The notes under the pieces are model-generated. The model was not told the DNA's origin. It searched no databases and worked only from the letters and a program-made list of their open reading frames with translations. Positions 18,339-28,219 of a DNA stretch of 64,000 bases are shown here, piece after piece; the first letter of the stretch is position 1; every line of letters begins with the position of its first letter. Source of the DNA: Actinomycetota bacterium (lineage in GTDB: Bacteria > Actinomycetota > Actinomycetes > S36-B12 > CAIYMF01). The stretch is taken from contig JAPLAU010000008.1 of assembly GCA_026393115.1 (NCBI GenBank), forward strand, positions 62,001 through 126,000. The letters are read 5' to 3'. The position numbers and the translations under genes were made by a program.

Positions 18339-21300
18339 GTGCCGCAACGCGTACGGCGTCCGTGAGGGCCATCCCGAGTCGCAGGGTGTGGCAGGCCGTA
18401 GGAGCCGTGGTTCTAGTAGCGCTGGCATTTTCCCAAAATGGTGGCCTGATTACGCCCGACACCAAACTCGACCTCGTGATCGACCCGGTGGGCTTCCTTG
18501 GCCGGGCCTTGTCGGCATGGGATCCGCAGGCAGCATTTGGTCAGGTTCAGAATCAGGCGTACGGATACCTCTGGCCGATGGGCCCCTTCTTCGCGGCGGG
18601 GCACAGTGTCGCAGTGCCCGACTGGGTGACTCAGCGCCTGTGGTGGTCGCTGTTACTGCTCGTTGCCTACTTCGGAATTCTGCGACTGCTGGCATTGTGG
18701 CGCGTCGGAACACCGACAACTCGCGTGATCGCTGCTCTGGCTTACGCGCTCTCACCGCGGGTGCTGTCAGTCATTGGCACCATTTCCTCGGAGGCGTGGC
18801 CGCTGGCGGTATTGCCGTGGATCCTCATTCCACTGGTTCGAGGGGCCCGAGGCGGTGATCCGCGGCGTGCGGCGATGTGGTCGGGCGTTGCGATTGCGTG
18901 CCTCGGTGCAGTGAATGCCGTGGCGACTGTCATGGTGCTGGTACCCGCGGTGTTGTTCTTGCTCACTCGCGCACGAGGCGTTCGTAGGCGTGCGTTGGCG
19001 GGTTGGTGGACTCTTGCGGCCGTTCTCGCCTGCCTCTGGTGGTTGATCCCTCTCGCGGTGCAGTCGCGCGTGGCACCGCCCTTCCTGTCGACCATCGAGT
19101 CGGCGTCAGTCACCACGTCGCCGACTTCACTGCTCAACGGCCTGCGTGGCACCGCGCAGTGGATGGCGTATGTCGGCGGTGGCAGTGGTGCCGTGTGGGA
19201 TGCCGGGGGATGGTTGGCGTCAAATGCGTGGGCTATCGCGGCGACGGCCGCGGTTGCCGCACTGGGCGTGGGGGGACTCGCTGCGCGAGTCGGTGGAGAG
19301 CGCAGATTCCTCGCGCTCACAGCGCTGGTGGGATTAGTTGCTCTCGCGATTGGCTATTCCGGGGCAGTCGGAAGTCCGGTAGCAGGCTTCGCGCAACATC
19401 TCCTTGATGGGCCACTTGCGCCATTGCGCAACGTGCACAAGGCAGATCCTTTGATTCGGCTTCCGCTCGTGGTCGGACTCGCAGCAGCACTCGCCGCCTT
19501 ACCGCGTCTGTTGGCGCCGCTGGCAGCACGCATGCTCGAGCGTCCCGATCCTGTGCGGCAGTCTCGGTACGCTCATGTGCTCGCGGGTCTGCTCGTAGTT
19601 CCTGTTCTCATTCTCGCGGTGGCCCCAGCCCTCCAAGGGCGATTGTCACCGCCCGGTTCGATGCTGGCTATTCCCGGTCAATGGACCGATGCCGTTGAGG
19701 CACTCGCGGCCGATCCCGAGGCCATGTCTGGCACAACCCTCCTCGTTCCCGCATCGAACTTTGGTTCCTACTCGTGGGGTCGCCCGCTCGATGAGCCGAT
19801 GCAAGCTCTGGCGAAGAGTCGTTGGGCGATCCGCAATGGAATTCCGCTAGGGGCGCCTGGAGCCACGCGATGGCTCGATGGAATCCAAGCTTCGCTTGCT
19901 CAAGGCGTGCGCGACGACCACCTCGCCGATGCTTTGCGCTCGGCCGGCGTGAGCAGACTGCTGCTGCGCAATGACCTTGACCCAAGCGCTGGCATGCCAT
20001 CGGCCGCCGCCGCGCGCGCCACCCTGCTCGCGTCTCCCGGAATCCATGTGATCGATGGGTTCGGTATTGGTGGAAGTACTGCGGCGGGACTGCCGGGGGT
20101 GGCAACAGGAACTGATGGCCTTCCTGCGATTGAGCTCTTTGCGGTCGATGGTCCGAGTCAGGATGCCGAAGTCATCACGTCACTGCTGCATGTCTCGGGT
20201 GGACCTGAAGCGACCGCCGCGGCCCTCGCGGGAGTGGCGACCGTTCTGGGGCCCGATGATTCCACTGCACCTCTTGACGTCGTGACGGATACCTACCGAC
20301 TTCGCTCCCAAAACTTTGGCGCTGAACGCGGTTCCGATCTGACCACGACGCTCGATGCTGGTGCCGACTTCTTGCGTGGTCGACCCGCAGGTGACATCAC
20401 GGCGTGGGACTCCTCCGTGGCACGCTCACAGTTGTCCTTGCCACCTGCCGCGACTGCAAGTTCGAGTGCGGCCGATCCGTTTGGACTGATCTATCGGGGA
20501 AGCGGCAGTGGTCCGGCAGCAGCGGCCGATGCAGACCCGGCCACTGCGTGGGTCTCTCAACCCGATGACGGCGACCCGTGGTGGCTACAGACCTTCTCGA
20601 CTCGCCCTGTCGGAATGGTTCGAATTCTTGTCAGCCGTGACACGGCACTTGCCACCGTCAACACCGTTGGTGTGGAAGCGGGGGGCAAGGTGGTTGAGGT
20701 TCCTGTGGGTTCTGACGGTGTCGCACTGACTGACTTCGGCGGAATTGCCAGTGATCATGTGCGCGTCACCTTGCATCCCGAATCGCACGAACCCGTTTCT
20801 CTCATTGACGTCGAGGTGGTCGGGGTTGCGCCCGATAGCCGCACCGTTCTTGTTCCGGGAACTGCCCCCGCGGCACGGCTGACGGCTAGTTCGGGCAGTC
20901 GACGGGATTGCCTGCGCACGCGCGGCGACCTTGTCACGTGCGCCAGGGGTAGCGGAATTGTTGGTGAGGATGATGCGGGGTGGAGCCGCACACTCACGCT
21001 GTCGGCCCCGGCTGAACTAACTGGCGTCACGGTGGCGTTGCGACCGTCGGTCCAAGCCGCGGCAATGATCGATCGTGCGTCCGGTGCTGACGTCACCGCA
21101 CCGCGAAGCCTGCTCAGTGATCCGCTGGCCCGACCAGCGGCCGCGCTGGACGACGATCTCGGAACCGCGTGGCTGACTCAAACCGGCGACCTCGCACCAG
21201 AACTCACGGTGACCTATCCCGAACCGGTCACTGTCAGAGGTATTGCGGTTGTTACCGACCCACTCGATCGAGGCAGAATCAGTCGCGCGACTGTTGTCGT

Positions 21301-22405
21301 TGATGGTGTTCCGCGTACGACGACCTTGAAGGGGAAACTGCCAGCCACGTTTGCTCCAGTTACGGGTCGCTCGGTTCGCGTGATCTTCACCCTCAAGAGC
21401 GCCGGCGCAGCAGCGCGCGCCCCGGTGCGAGTGCGTTCGATTGACCTGCTGGGTGCCCCGCGCCTTTCTTCTGCCACAGTGACGGTTCCTTGCGGCGAGG
21501 GACCTTCGATCACCATGAACGGTCAGCAGATTCCGCTCTCCATCACGGCACCGTCTAGCGACCTGCTTGACGGCGCACCGGTGCCGGCGGTTCCGTGCCA
21601 ACAAGTAACCATGAACGCAAAGACGACGGTGACGACGAAGTCGACGCCCGTCTGGCGAGTGACCTCCGTTGACATCGGAACAGTGAGCGCACCGGCGGCA
21701 ACGGCCGTAGCCACCACTGAGCGAAGCGACGAATCGGCACGGTGGACACCGGGTGCTGGTGCGGCGGGCAGGGTTCTTGCCACGACGTGGGGCTTCAACT
21801 CAGGATGGCGAGCGACGGCCGATGGGCAAAACCTGATGCCCGTGCGCGTCGATGGGTGGCGCCAGGGTTGGGTGCTTCCTGCAACGACTGCGACTACGGC
21901 GGTGGTCGCCGACTTCGGTCCAGGAATCTGGCACCGCGTTGGCTTGGGGGTGGGCGCTGTTGCGCTGCTGGCATTGCTCGCGTTGGCATTGATTCGACCT
22001 CGCAGCCGTCAGTGGCCGGCACTTGCTCCGGCGGCCGGGTCGCGTTGGGGAGGTCCGGCAATCGCCGTGATAGTTCCCGTAGCGCTGGGTGGCGTCGCGG
22101 GTCTCGCGGCGACCGCGTTGGTGGGGTTTGTGTCGAAGTGGGGACTCAAACCGCGGGCAGCGGCGCTTGTTGGTGCGGTGGCCCTCACTCTGTCGGGACT
22201 CACCGTGGCCGTGACGACGCGAACGAGTTGGGGAGTGGGCGTCATACCCGCAGTGGCTCAGGTGCTTGCCTTGTTCGCGGTGGCCGCCGTTGGTTGGCTC
22301 TCAGCGCGGATGAGCACCGGCGCGTCGGAGCACGGGCAACTCGATTACGCGCCAACTCACCTCAGCGACGACAAAGGTGACGCCAAGCCCGAGAACGGCA
22401 AGTAG
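18335..22405 (+). CDS. AftD-type alpha-(1->3)-arabinofuranosyltransferase-like protein (DUF3367)
   Basis: This giant GT-C protein has 1356 residues. The N-terminal region matches mycobacterial AftD, with TPDTKLDLVIDPVGFLGRAL and FGQVQNQAYGYLWP in the first external loop. About 10-12 membrane helices cover residues 20-440. The extracytoplasmic C-terminal part holds at least two discoidin-like carbohydrate-binding modules (about 710-830 and 920-1030), and further helices end the protein. AftD branches arabinan with decaprenyl-phosphoarabinose; in this organism the polymer is unknown. I chose the ATG at 18335 (ATGA overlap with the methyltransferase); the frame also allows 18305. The end overlaps the convergent acyltransferase by 105 bases. 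Confidence 0.85.
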   Translation: MSAATRTASVRAIPSRRVWQAVGAVVLVALAFSQNGGLITPDTKLDLVIDPVGFLGRALSAWDPQAAFGQVQNQAYGYLWPMGPFFAAGHSVAVPDWVTQRLWWSLLLLVAYFGILRLLALWRVGTPTTRVIAALAYALSPRVLSVIGTISSEAWPLAVLPWILIPLVRGARGGDPRRAAMWSGVAIACLGAVNAVATVMVLVPAVLFLLTRARGVRRRALAGWWTLAAVLACLWWLIPLAVQSRVAPPFLSTIESASVTTSPTSLLNGLRGTAQWMAYVGGGSGAVWDAGGWLASNAWAIAATAAVAALGVGGLAARVGGERRFLALTALVGLVALAIGYSGAVGSPVAGFAQHLLDGPLAPLRNVHKADPLIRLPLVVGLAAALAALPRLLAPLAARMLERPDPVRQSRYAHVLAGLLVVPVLILAVAPALQGRLSPPGSMLAIPGQWTDAVEALAADPEAMSGTTLLVPASNFGSYSWGRPLDEPMQALAKSRWAIRNGIPLGAPGATRWLDGIQASLAQGVRDDHLADALRSAGVSRLLLRNDLDPSAGMPSAAAARATLLASPGIHVIDGFGIGGSTAAGLPGVATGTDGLPAIELFAVDGPSQDAEVITSLLHVSGGPEATAAALAGVATVLGPDDSTAPLDVVTDTYRLRSQNFGAERGSDLTTTLDAGADFLRGRPAGDITAWDSSVARSQLSLPPAATASSSAADPFGLIYRGSGSGPAAAADADPATAWVSQPDDGDPWWLQTFSTRPVGMVRILVSRDTALATVNTVGVEAGGKVVEVPVGSDGVALTDFGGIASDHVRVTLHPESHEPVSLIDVEVVGVAPDSRTVLVPGTAPAARLTASSGSRRDCLRTRGDLVTCARGSGIVGEDDAGWSRTLTLSAPAELTGVTVALRPSVQAAAMIDRASGADVTAPRSLLSDPLARPAAALDDDLGTAWLTQTGDLAPELTVTYPEPVTVRGIAVVTDPLDRGRISRATVVVDGVPRTTTLKGKLPATFAPVTGRSVRVIFTLKSAGAAARAPVRVRSIDLLGAPRLSSATVTVPCGEGPSITMNGQQIPLSITAPSSDLLDGAPVPAVPCQQVTMNAKTTVTTKSTPVWRVTSVDIGTVSAPAATAVATTERSDESARWTPGAGAAGRVLATTWGFNSGWRATADGQNLMPVRVDGWRQGWVLPATTATTAVVADFGPGIWHRVGLGVGAVALLALLALALIRPRSRQWPALAPAAGSRWGGPAIAVIVPVALGGVAGLAATALVGFVSKWGLKPRAAALVGAVALTLSGLTVAVTTRTSWGVGVIPAVAQVLALFAVAAVGWLSARMSTGASEHGQLDYAPTHLSDDKGDAKPENGK

Positions 22406-23446
22406 TAGCAGTCCCCCGCTGAACAGCTCGAGTCCGAGAACTCGACGGAGCAGTTCAATCACGAGCAAATGCCACAGGAACATTCCGTAGGAGACCCTGC
22501 CCAGTGCCCTGCCGACTCGACCACCGAGTGCGCGCGCAAACGAGGTGGTTGACGGGGCCATCGCACCTGCGAGTACCACCAGGAAAGCGACGATGGCGTA
22601 GAGCACCTCCTTGGTAACGGCCGGCAGCGGCTGAGGCGGCGTGAGAGTGAGCGGTCCGGCAATCGGCGTGCAGGCGAGCGCAAATACTGCGAGGGCCAGT
22701 GCGACCAGTGCCCACGGGGAACTGAGAACACCACCCCAACGCGAAGCGAGTCGCGAACTCGAATCGCGCAGTGTGGGTTCAAGAACGGCGATCGCGAGGC
22801 CAACGGCAAACCAGTCGAGATGTCCGGGGAGCCACACTGCGGCCACGTGGTCGAAGGGAAGAATCTGCCCGGCCACCAGAGCGATCCACACCAGGGCGAG
22901 TACCGAAACGGCGCCGAGCAGAGCAAGTGCGCGTCGCATCGAGTGGGTGGCCGCGCGTGCAACGAAAGGTGCAATGAAAGGAAGCAGGACATAGAAGGCG
23001 ACTTCAGTGCACAAACTCCACGTTTGGGTAAAGCCGTCGAGGAGGTCATTGGTATAGACCTGCGTGAGGGTGACGTTGGACGCGACGGCCGTGGGAGTCG
23101 CTCCGCGGGCGGTCGTGAGCACGACGACGAGGAGCGCGACCCAGTAGGCGGGCAGAATTCGAGCGGCTCTCCGCAATGCGTAGGTGCGCACGCGTGGTGT
23201 GTGTTCACCGTCAGCGGCTGCAACCCAGGGACGAGTGAGCAGAAATCCGGAGAGCGCGAAGAACAGGGCGACGCCGATGTCGAATCGCGCGAGCGTAGCT
23301 CCCAGTCCACCGAGGGAGTAGGAGCCAGTCACAAAACCCACGTGGGTGAGCACAACAAGAGTCGCTGCGATTCCGCGCAGACCGTCAAGGGCGGGAATGC
23401 TCAGTCGACTCGACCTGACCCGCTCGGGAGATGCCGTCTCCTTCAT
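22301..23446 (-). CDS. Acyltransferase 3 (OafA/YrhL-type) membrane protein
   Basis: The protein has 381 residues and about 10 membrane helices. The family opening LDGLRGIAATLVVLTHVGF contains the conserved Arg and the catalytic-region His, and FFALSGFLLTRPWV follows. The C-terminus ends in a basic VSWRVIELPVLRR segment. Such proteins O-acylate glycans or lipids at the outer face. The ATG at 23446 has a strong ribosome binding site (AGGGAGGT). Its last 35 codons run opposite to the 3' end of the AftD-like gene, an unusually long convergent overlap. It probably acetylates the polysaccharide made by the neighbouring transferases. Confidence 0.88.
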   Translation of the reverse strand: MKETASPERVRSSRLSIPALDGLRGIAATLVVLTHVGFVTGSYSLGGLGATLARFDIGVALFFALSGFLLTRPWVAAADGEHTPRVRTYALRRAARILPAYWVALLVVVLTTARGATPTAVASNVTLTQVYTNDLLDGFTQTWSLCTEVAFYVLLPFIAPFVARAATHSMRRALALLGAVSVLALVWIALVAGQILPFDHVAAVWLPGHLDWFAVGLAIAVLEPTLRDSSSRLASRWGGVLSSPWALVALALAVFALACTPIAGPLTLTPPQPLPAVTKEVLYAIVAFLVVLAGAMAPSTTSFARALGGRVGRALGRVSYGMFLWHLLVIELLRRVLGLELFSGGLLLLAVLGLGVTFVVAEVSWRVIELPVLRRAGAHPR

Positions 23447-23568
23447 GGCACCTCCCTGCCCCGACCGGGCGTGGTCGCGTGAACAGGGGTCCGTCGTGCC
23501 CCTAGGAGGGTTACTCTGCCACAGGGTGTTCTACTGAATGTGGGAACAAGATTCGCGGAGGAGTCGTC

Positions 23569-24597
23569 GTGCAGGGACGTGGGGTGGTTCGGGCGAAGGC
23601 GCCGCTGCGGCTGAGTTTCGCCGGCGGTGGAACCGACGTTCCTCCCTTCCCCGCCCTCGAGGGCGGGGCGGTGCTGTCTGCCACGATTACTCGCTACACG
23701 TTTGCGTCGCTTCGACCCCGTGCCGACCGGCAAGTGTCGGTCACGAGTTTGGATTTCGACCGCGAAGTTCAGTTTGGGGTCGATGATCCACTGAATCTTG
23801 ACGGTGATCTCGATCTACCCAAGGCCGCGGTGCATCGCATGATTGACCGCGATGCGGCCGGGTTCGATCTGTTCCTCACCTCCAACGTTCCGCCAGGCTC
23901 GGGGCTCGGGTCCTCGTCGTCGATGATGGTCGCCCTCGTCGGCCTGTTGCAGGAGCACTACGGGTTGACGCTCACCGACTACGAGATCGCTGGCATGGCG
24001 GCAGCACTTGAGCGCGAAGACCTCGGCATCCGGGGTGGACTTCAAGACTTCTACGCGGCAACCTTCGGAGGGTTCAACTACATCGAGTTCGAGGCCGACC
24101 GTGTGGTGGTCAATCCGCTGCGCATTTCACCTGACACGGTAAATGAACTCGAAGCAACCATGCTGCTCGTGTACACCGGTCGCACTCGCATGAGCGATCA
24201 CATCATTAGTGATCAAACGCAGCGTTACGTGGCGCAGGAGCCAGACAGCCTCATTGGCCTTCGGCTGCAGCGCGAACTGGCACTGTCGATGAAGGACGCT
24301 CTTTTGCGACAAGAGCACGATCTGTTCGGCTCGCTCTTGCATGAAGCATGGGTGGCCAAGCGCTTGATGAGTCCGCGCATTTCAACTCCCGAGATAGACG
24401 AGGCGTATGACGAGGCTCGCAAGGCAGGCGCGTTGGGAGGCAAAGTCACCGGTGCAGGCGGCGGTGGTTTCATGGTGTTCTACTGTCCGTTCGACAAGAG
24501 GCACTTAGTGGCCGAGCGCATGACTGCCCTCGGGTTGGTCGTTACTGAGTTCGCCTTTACTGCCAAGGGACTCACGACATGGAGGACTGGTGGCTGA
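23569..24597 (+). CDS. hddA: D-glycero-D-manno-heptose 7-phosphate kinase-like GHMP kinase
   Basis: The protein has 342 residues. The N-terminal block RAKAPLRLSFAGGGTDVPPF is characteristic of HddA-type kinases, and the GHMP ATP loop PPGSGLGSSSSMM lies at 108-120. A C-terminal GKVTGAGGGGFMVFY motif completes the family signature. It should phosphorylate heptose 7-phosphate at C1. The next two genes encode the isomerase and phosphatase of the same pathway, so the assignment gains support from context. The GTG start has a GGAGGAG site. The stop overlaps the gmhA start by eight bases. L-fucose kinase-like activity is the main alternative. Confidence 0.85.
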   Translation: MQGRGVVRAKAPLRLSFAGGGTDVPPFPALEGGAVLSATITRYTFASLRPRADRQVSVTSLDFDREVQFGVDDPLNLDGDLDLPKAAVHRMIDRDAAGFDLFLTSNVPPGSGLGSSSSMMVALVGLLQEHYGLTLTDYEIAGMAAALEREDLGIRGGLQDFYAATFGGFNYIEFEADRVVVNPLRISPDTVNELEATMLLVYTGRTRMSDHIISDQTQRYVAQEPDSLIGLRLQRELALSMKDALLRQEHDLFGSLLHEAWVAKRLMSPRISTPEIDEAYDEARKAGALGGKVTGAGGGGFMVFYCPFDKRHLVAERMTALGLVVTEFAFTAKGLTTWRTGG

Positions 24598-25162
24598 CGA
24601 TCGTGTGACGAGGCTGCAGCAGGCGGCCGAGGTCGTGGCGCTCTTGCAGCGCGCGGATTTGCTCGTGGCCCTCGGGCAGGCATCCGAGCTGGTTGTCACC
24701 ACGCTCCGCAGTGGTGCAACTGTGCTGCTCTGCGGCAATGGCGGAAGTTCTGCAGACGCCGCACATCTGGCGGCGGAGTTTGTTGGTCGATGCACGGTCG
24801 AGCGTGGCGCGTTGCCGGCCATCTGCCTGTCGGACTCATCCAGCGTCGTCACAGCAGTCGGAAATGACTACGGCTTCGACCGCGTGTTCGCGCGGCAGGT
24901 CGAGGCTTTCGGAAAGCCAGGTGACCTGCTCATCGCCCTGTCGACATCGGGTCGTTCCCCCAATTGCGTCAACGCATTGACGACGGCGCGCGAGCGGGGA
25001 GTCGCGACGCTTGGATTCCTTGGTCGTGACGGAGGCGACATGGCTGCACTCTGCGATGTCGCGTTGATCGCGCCGTCTGACGTGACCGCGCGCATTCAAG
25101 AGTGCCATCAGGTGTGGGCGCACATCATCGCCGAGGATGTCGACCGGCTGTGGGCGAACTAG
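24590..25162 (+). CDS. gmhA: Phosphoheptose isomerase (SIS domain)
   Basis: The protein has 190 residues with a single SIS domain. GmhA blocks are clear: LLCGNGGSSADAAHLAAEFVGR, ICLSDSSSVVTAVGNDYGFDRVFARQ in pieces, LIALSTSGRSPN, and a C-terminal IQECHQVWAHIIAEDVD. It converts sedoheptulose 7-phosphate to D-glycero-D-manno-heptose 7-phosphate. It starts with a GTG inside the end of hddA and is followed by gmhB with a 13-base overlap, so the three genes are one coupled unit. Confidence 0.92.
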   Translation: MADDRVTRLQQAAEVVALLQRADLLVALGQASELVVTTLRSGATVLLCGNGGSSADAAHLAAEFVGRCTVERGALPAICLSDSSSVVTAVGNDYGFDRVFARQVEAFGKPGDLLIALSTSGRSPNCVNALTTARERGVATLGFLGRDGGDMAALCDVALIAPSDVTARIQECHQVWAHIIAEDVDRLWAN

Positions 25163-25623
25163 AGCTTCTTCCCGACGAGGTGCGTCTGGTGATTCTTGAC
25201 CGAGACGGCACGATCGTCGAAGGTGCGGCTGAAGGGCACTATCTGATCGACCCCGCTGACGTGCGGCTGTTGCCGTGGGCGGCACCTGCCATTGCGCGGT
25301 GGAATCGTGACGGGCGCCGAGTCGCCGTGGCGACCAATCAACGATGTGTTGCGCTGGGATTGTGTACTCGTGAACGAGTCGACGAGGTCAATGCGCGAGT
25401 GAGTGCGCTGCTTGCCGAGCAGGACGCACACATCGATGAGTGGTACGTGTGTGCGCACGGCATTGAGGAGTGTGAGTGCCGCAAACCGTTGCCAGGATTG
25501 CTGTTGCGAGCGATGGCAGATGCAGGAGTTGGCCCCGAGAGCGCGGTGATGATCGGCGACAGTGCTGCCGATGGCGGCGCAGCTGATGCGGCAGGAATTG
25601 CGTGGTTGCACGTCAGCGCGTGA
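25150..25623 (+). CDS. gmhB: D-glycero-D-manno-heptose 1,7-bisphosphate phosphatase-like HAD protein
   Basis: The protein has 157 residues. HAD motif I is LVILDRDGTIVEG, and the final motif is VMIGDSAADGGAA. A Cys/His cluster (CAHGIEECECRKP) resembles the structural zinc site of GmhB. It removes the C7 phosphate from heptose 1,7-bisphosphate. I chose the GTG at 25150, which lies just before the domain and overlaps gmhA; a frame open from 25102 would add an unlikely tail. The guanylyl- or adenylyltransferase that would complete the nucleotide-heptose route is not in this window. Confidence 0.87.
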   Translation: MGELELLPDEVRLVILDRDGTIVEGAAEGHYLIDPADVRLLPWAAPAIARWNRDGRRVAVATNQRCVALGLCTRERVDEVNARVSALLAEQDAHIDEWYVCAHGIEECECRKPLPGLLLRAMADAGVGPESAVMIGDSAADGGAADAAGIAWLHVSA

Positions 25624-25624
25624 A

Positions 25625-28219
25625 TCACGGTCGTGTTGTCATACGGCGAAGTTGAGGTAGTAACCACTGCCACACCAATCGGGCGCCATCAGGTGTGAGG
25701 TGGAGACCGTCTCCGCGCAGTTGAACGCCATCGCGAGTCGGTTCGAAGCCGGCGGGACAGAGGTACGAATTGAGATCGAGCACCGTGACCGGAAACCCGG
25801 CTGCTTTGGCGGCTGCACGGGCCGCCTGGTTGGCCATAGCGACGCGTGCCACGGAGTTGATGACACTTGGCTCCGGGCCAATGCCAAAGTCGGAAATACT
25901 GTGACAGTGATCCAACAAGATGGCGACCGACTTGCTGTGCCGGTGGAGCATCGCCAACTGAGCGATGAAGTCCTTGGTGAGTGCCGTTCGCCACTCAGGG
26001 GAACCAGCGGTGAGTACCTGCCCCGAGTCGACCCGGTCAAACTGCTCCCAACTTCCTACGGCGAGGACTCCAACGTCCGCTGACGCCTTCGCGGCCTCGG
26101 CTTCTTGCCGCTTGATCCACTCGAGACACGCAGGTAGTGGGTTGATCGCCTTACCGTCGGCAATGAGTGGAACGCCCAACACGCTGCACCCAAACTGCGT
26201 TGAGTCGGTCACGGTCAATTCAGACCCGAGTTCGGCAGGGAGATAGTTCGCCAATGTGAACGCTTGACTGTCACCGAGGAGGAATACCGAGGTTGACGGC
26301 CCACTCGTCGAGTGAATAGGCGGCGGAGGTAACTGCGGTGCGATCCACTTCCATAAAGCCGCCGCTCCCTCTGCCGTGTAGTGAACTCCGTCAGAGCGCC
26401 AATGGTTCGGATCCGAGTATGAACCCGAGGCACACATTTGGCTTTCGACGTCGAGCACAGTGAGGTGAGGTACTCGCTGAGCAACGCGCGCGATGACGTC
26501 GTTTACCGCCTGCCGGCGAATGTCAGAATTGCGGTCTCGCGAGAGGTCCTTTCCGTTGATCACCCACGACTTCGATTGCATGCACGGAACATTGGTGAGA
26601 AAGACGCTCGCCCCTCCTGACCCTGCGATCGCGACGGCTTGAGTCAGGATCCCCTCGAGATACGTGCCGTACTCGGGTGTGCCGACCCGCAGGATCTTTC
26701 CGTTGATGCGATGGTCATGAAGTTCCCAAGGGCCAACGGAAACGATTGCCGAATCCGGTTGACTTGAAGCGATTTTTTGCCGCCATCGTTCCGGCCAGTC
26801 TGAACATGTCTGGTCTACAAGTACGTCGGTGTCGTCTACGACGATGTCCATCGCTGCGAGCCCACAGCCAATGCGCGTCTCCCCGGCGAGGCTGATCGTG
26901 CTGCGCATCGACTCGGGCAGGTAGTAACCAAGGTTAAAAGCCACCGAATCTCCGCCAAGAAAGACTTTGGTTGCGCCGGCGGGTGTGGCTGATCCGCTAT
27001 CGGGTCCAGGCAGGGTTGCTGACTGGCCGCTCGCGAAGTTGGACAACGGATTTGCCTGTGCACTGACCGTCGCGAGAAGTAAGGCGGCAACTGTGGCAAG
27101 TGCGGCGGCGCTGATGGCCGCAACGCGCTGCCCGGGCTTCAGCTTCCCCAGCGCACCTCGGCGGATTGGCATCTCGACAAAGCGGAACGACGCGGCTGCG
27201 ATAACTGCAGTGACAAGAACTCGCAGTAGCAACAGTGGAACACCCGTAAACCCAACCCGACTCGGCTCGAGAGCGAGAAAGACCGGCCAGTGCCAGAGAT
27301 AGAGCCCATACGAGATCATGCCGACAGCGACGAGTGGGCGTAACGACAGGATGCGATCGATGGGAGAACGCGGAGCGAGAGTAATGCCAGCGATAACAGC
27401 CGTCGAAGCAAGTGCCAAGACGAGGAAGCCGCCGCGATACATCCACTCGGCTGAGTCTTGGACAAGAAGGAAGAAGGCAAGCACAACAGCGGCGCCGGTG
27501 ATCGCCGCGATGTTGGCGACGGGCCTGGCCCAGGCTGGGACTGGTCGACCAGAAATCGCCACAGCCAAGACAGCGCCAACAAGGAGAGTCTGAAGGCGAG
27601 TGTCGGTTCCAAAGTAGATGCGCGACGGATCGGCACCGGGCTTGGTGAGAAGGGACATCAAGGTTGCGGAGACGAGCGACGCTGCGGCAAAGAACAACGC
27701 AATCCATCGGCGTCTGCGTAGTAGGCGCATGGCAACAATGAATACGAAAGGAAAGATCAGGTAGAACTGCTCCTCGATCGCAAGCGACCACGTGTGTCGA
27801 AAGGGCGACGGAGTGGCGAACTGGTCAAAGTAGCTTTGGCCCTGCGTCACGAACGACCAGTTCGAGACATACAGAAGTGTCGCGAGACCGTCGCGACGTA
27901 CTCGGCTGAGCAAATCGGTATCGGCAACGAGCCACGCCCAGAGCACAACTGCCAAGATGAGAACGACGAGTGCGGGAAGTAGCCTGCGGGCCCGCCTCAT
28001 CCAGAAGGCGCCAAGTGCAATGCGCCCTGTGTGGCCCCACTCAGCAAGTAGCAAACTTGTAATCAGAAACCCCGAGAGCGCAAAAAAGACGTCGACTCCG
28101 AGAAAACCGCCCGGGAGAGACCCGACTCCACCGTGGTACAGCATCACGGCAACGACCGCGACTGCCCTCAGGCCGTCGAGGCCCGGAAGATAGCGAAGTC
28201 TTTCGCCGCGACCACTCAC
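25625..28219 (-). CDS. Acyltransferase 3 fused to two SGNH domains
   Basis: The protein has 864 residues. The N-terminal acyltransferase-3 membrane domain (about 1-385) opens with YLPGLDGLRAVAVVAVMLYHGG and has the DVFFALSGFLITSLLL motif. It is followed not by one but by two SGNH-like hydrolase domains. The first has GGDSVAFN and RSDGVHYT, and the second has LGDSQAFT and RGDGLHLT, so both keep a Ser and an Asp-His pair. Single AT3-SGNH fusions are known sugar O-acetyltransferases of cell-surface polymers. The start is uncertain: GTG at 28219 with CATGAT six bases before it is my choice, and TTG at 28294 is possible. The gene converges with gmhB. Confidence 0.85.
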   Translation of the reverse strand: MSGRGERLRYLPGLDGLRAVAVVAVMLYHGGVGSLPGGFLGVDVFFALSGFLITSLLLAEWGHTGRIALGAFWMRRARRLLPALVVLILAVVLWAWLVADTDLLSRVRRDGLATLLYVSNWSFVTQGQSYFDQFATPSPFRHTWSLAIEEQFYLIFPFVFIVAMRLLRRRRWIALFFAAASLVSATLMSLLTKPGADPSRIYFGTDTRLQTLLVGAVLAVAISGRPVPAWARPVANIAAITGAAVVLAFFLLVQDSAEWMYRGGFLVLALASTAVIAGITLAPRSPIDRILSLRPLVAVGMISYGLYLWHWPVFLALEPSRVGFTGVPLLLLRVLVTAVIAAASFRFVEMPIRRGALGKLKPGQRVAAISAAALATVAALLLATVSAQANPLSNFASGQSATLPGPDSGSATPAGATKVFLGGDSVAFNLGYYLPESMRSTISLAGETRIGCGLAAMDIVVDDTDVLVDQTCSDWPERWRQKIASSQPDSAIVSVGPWELHDHRINGKILRVGTPEYGTYLEGILTQAVAIAGSGGASVFLTNVPCMQSKSWVINGKDLSRDRNSDIRRQAVNDVIARVAQRVPHLTVLDVESQMCASGSYSDPNHWRSDGVHYTAEGAAALWKWIAPQLPPPPIHSTSGPSTSVFLLGDSQAFTLANYLPAELGSELTVTDSTQFGCSVLGVPLIADGKAINPLPACLEWIKRQEAEAAKASADVGVLAVGSWEQFDRVDSGQVLTAGSPEWRTALTKDFIAQLAMLHRHSKSVAILLDHCHSISDFGIGPEPSVINSVARVAMANQAARAAAKAAGFPVTVLDLNSYLCPAGFEPTRDGVQLRGDGLHLTPDGARLVWQWLLPQLRRMTTRP

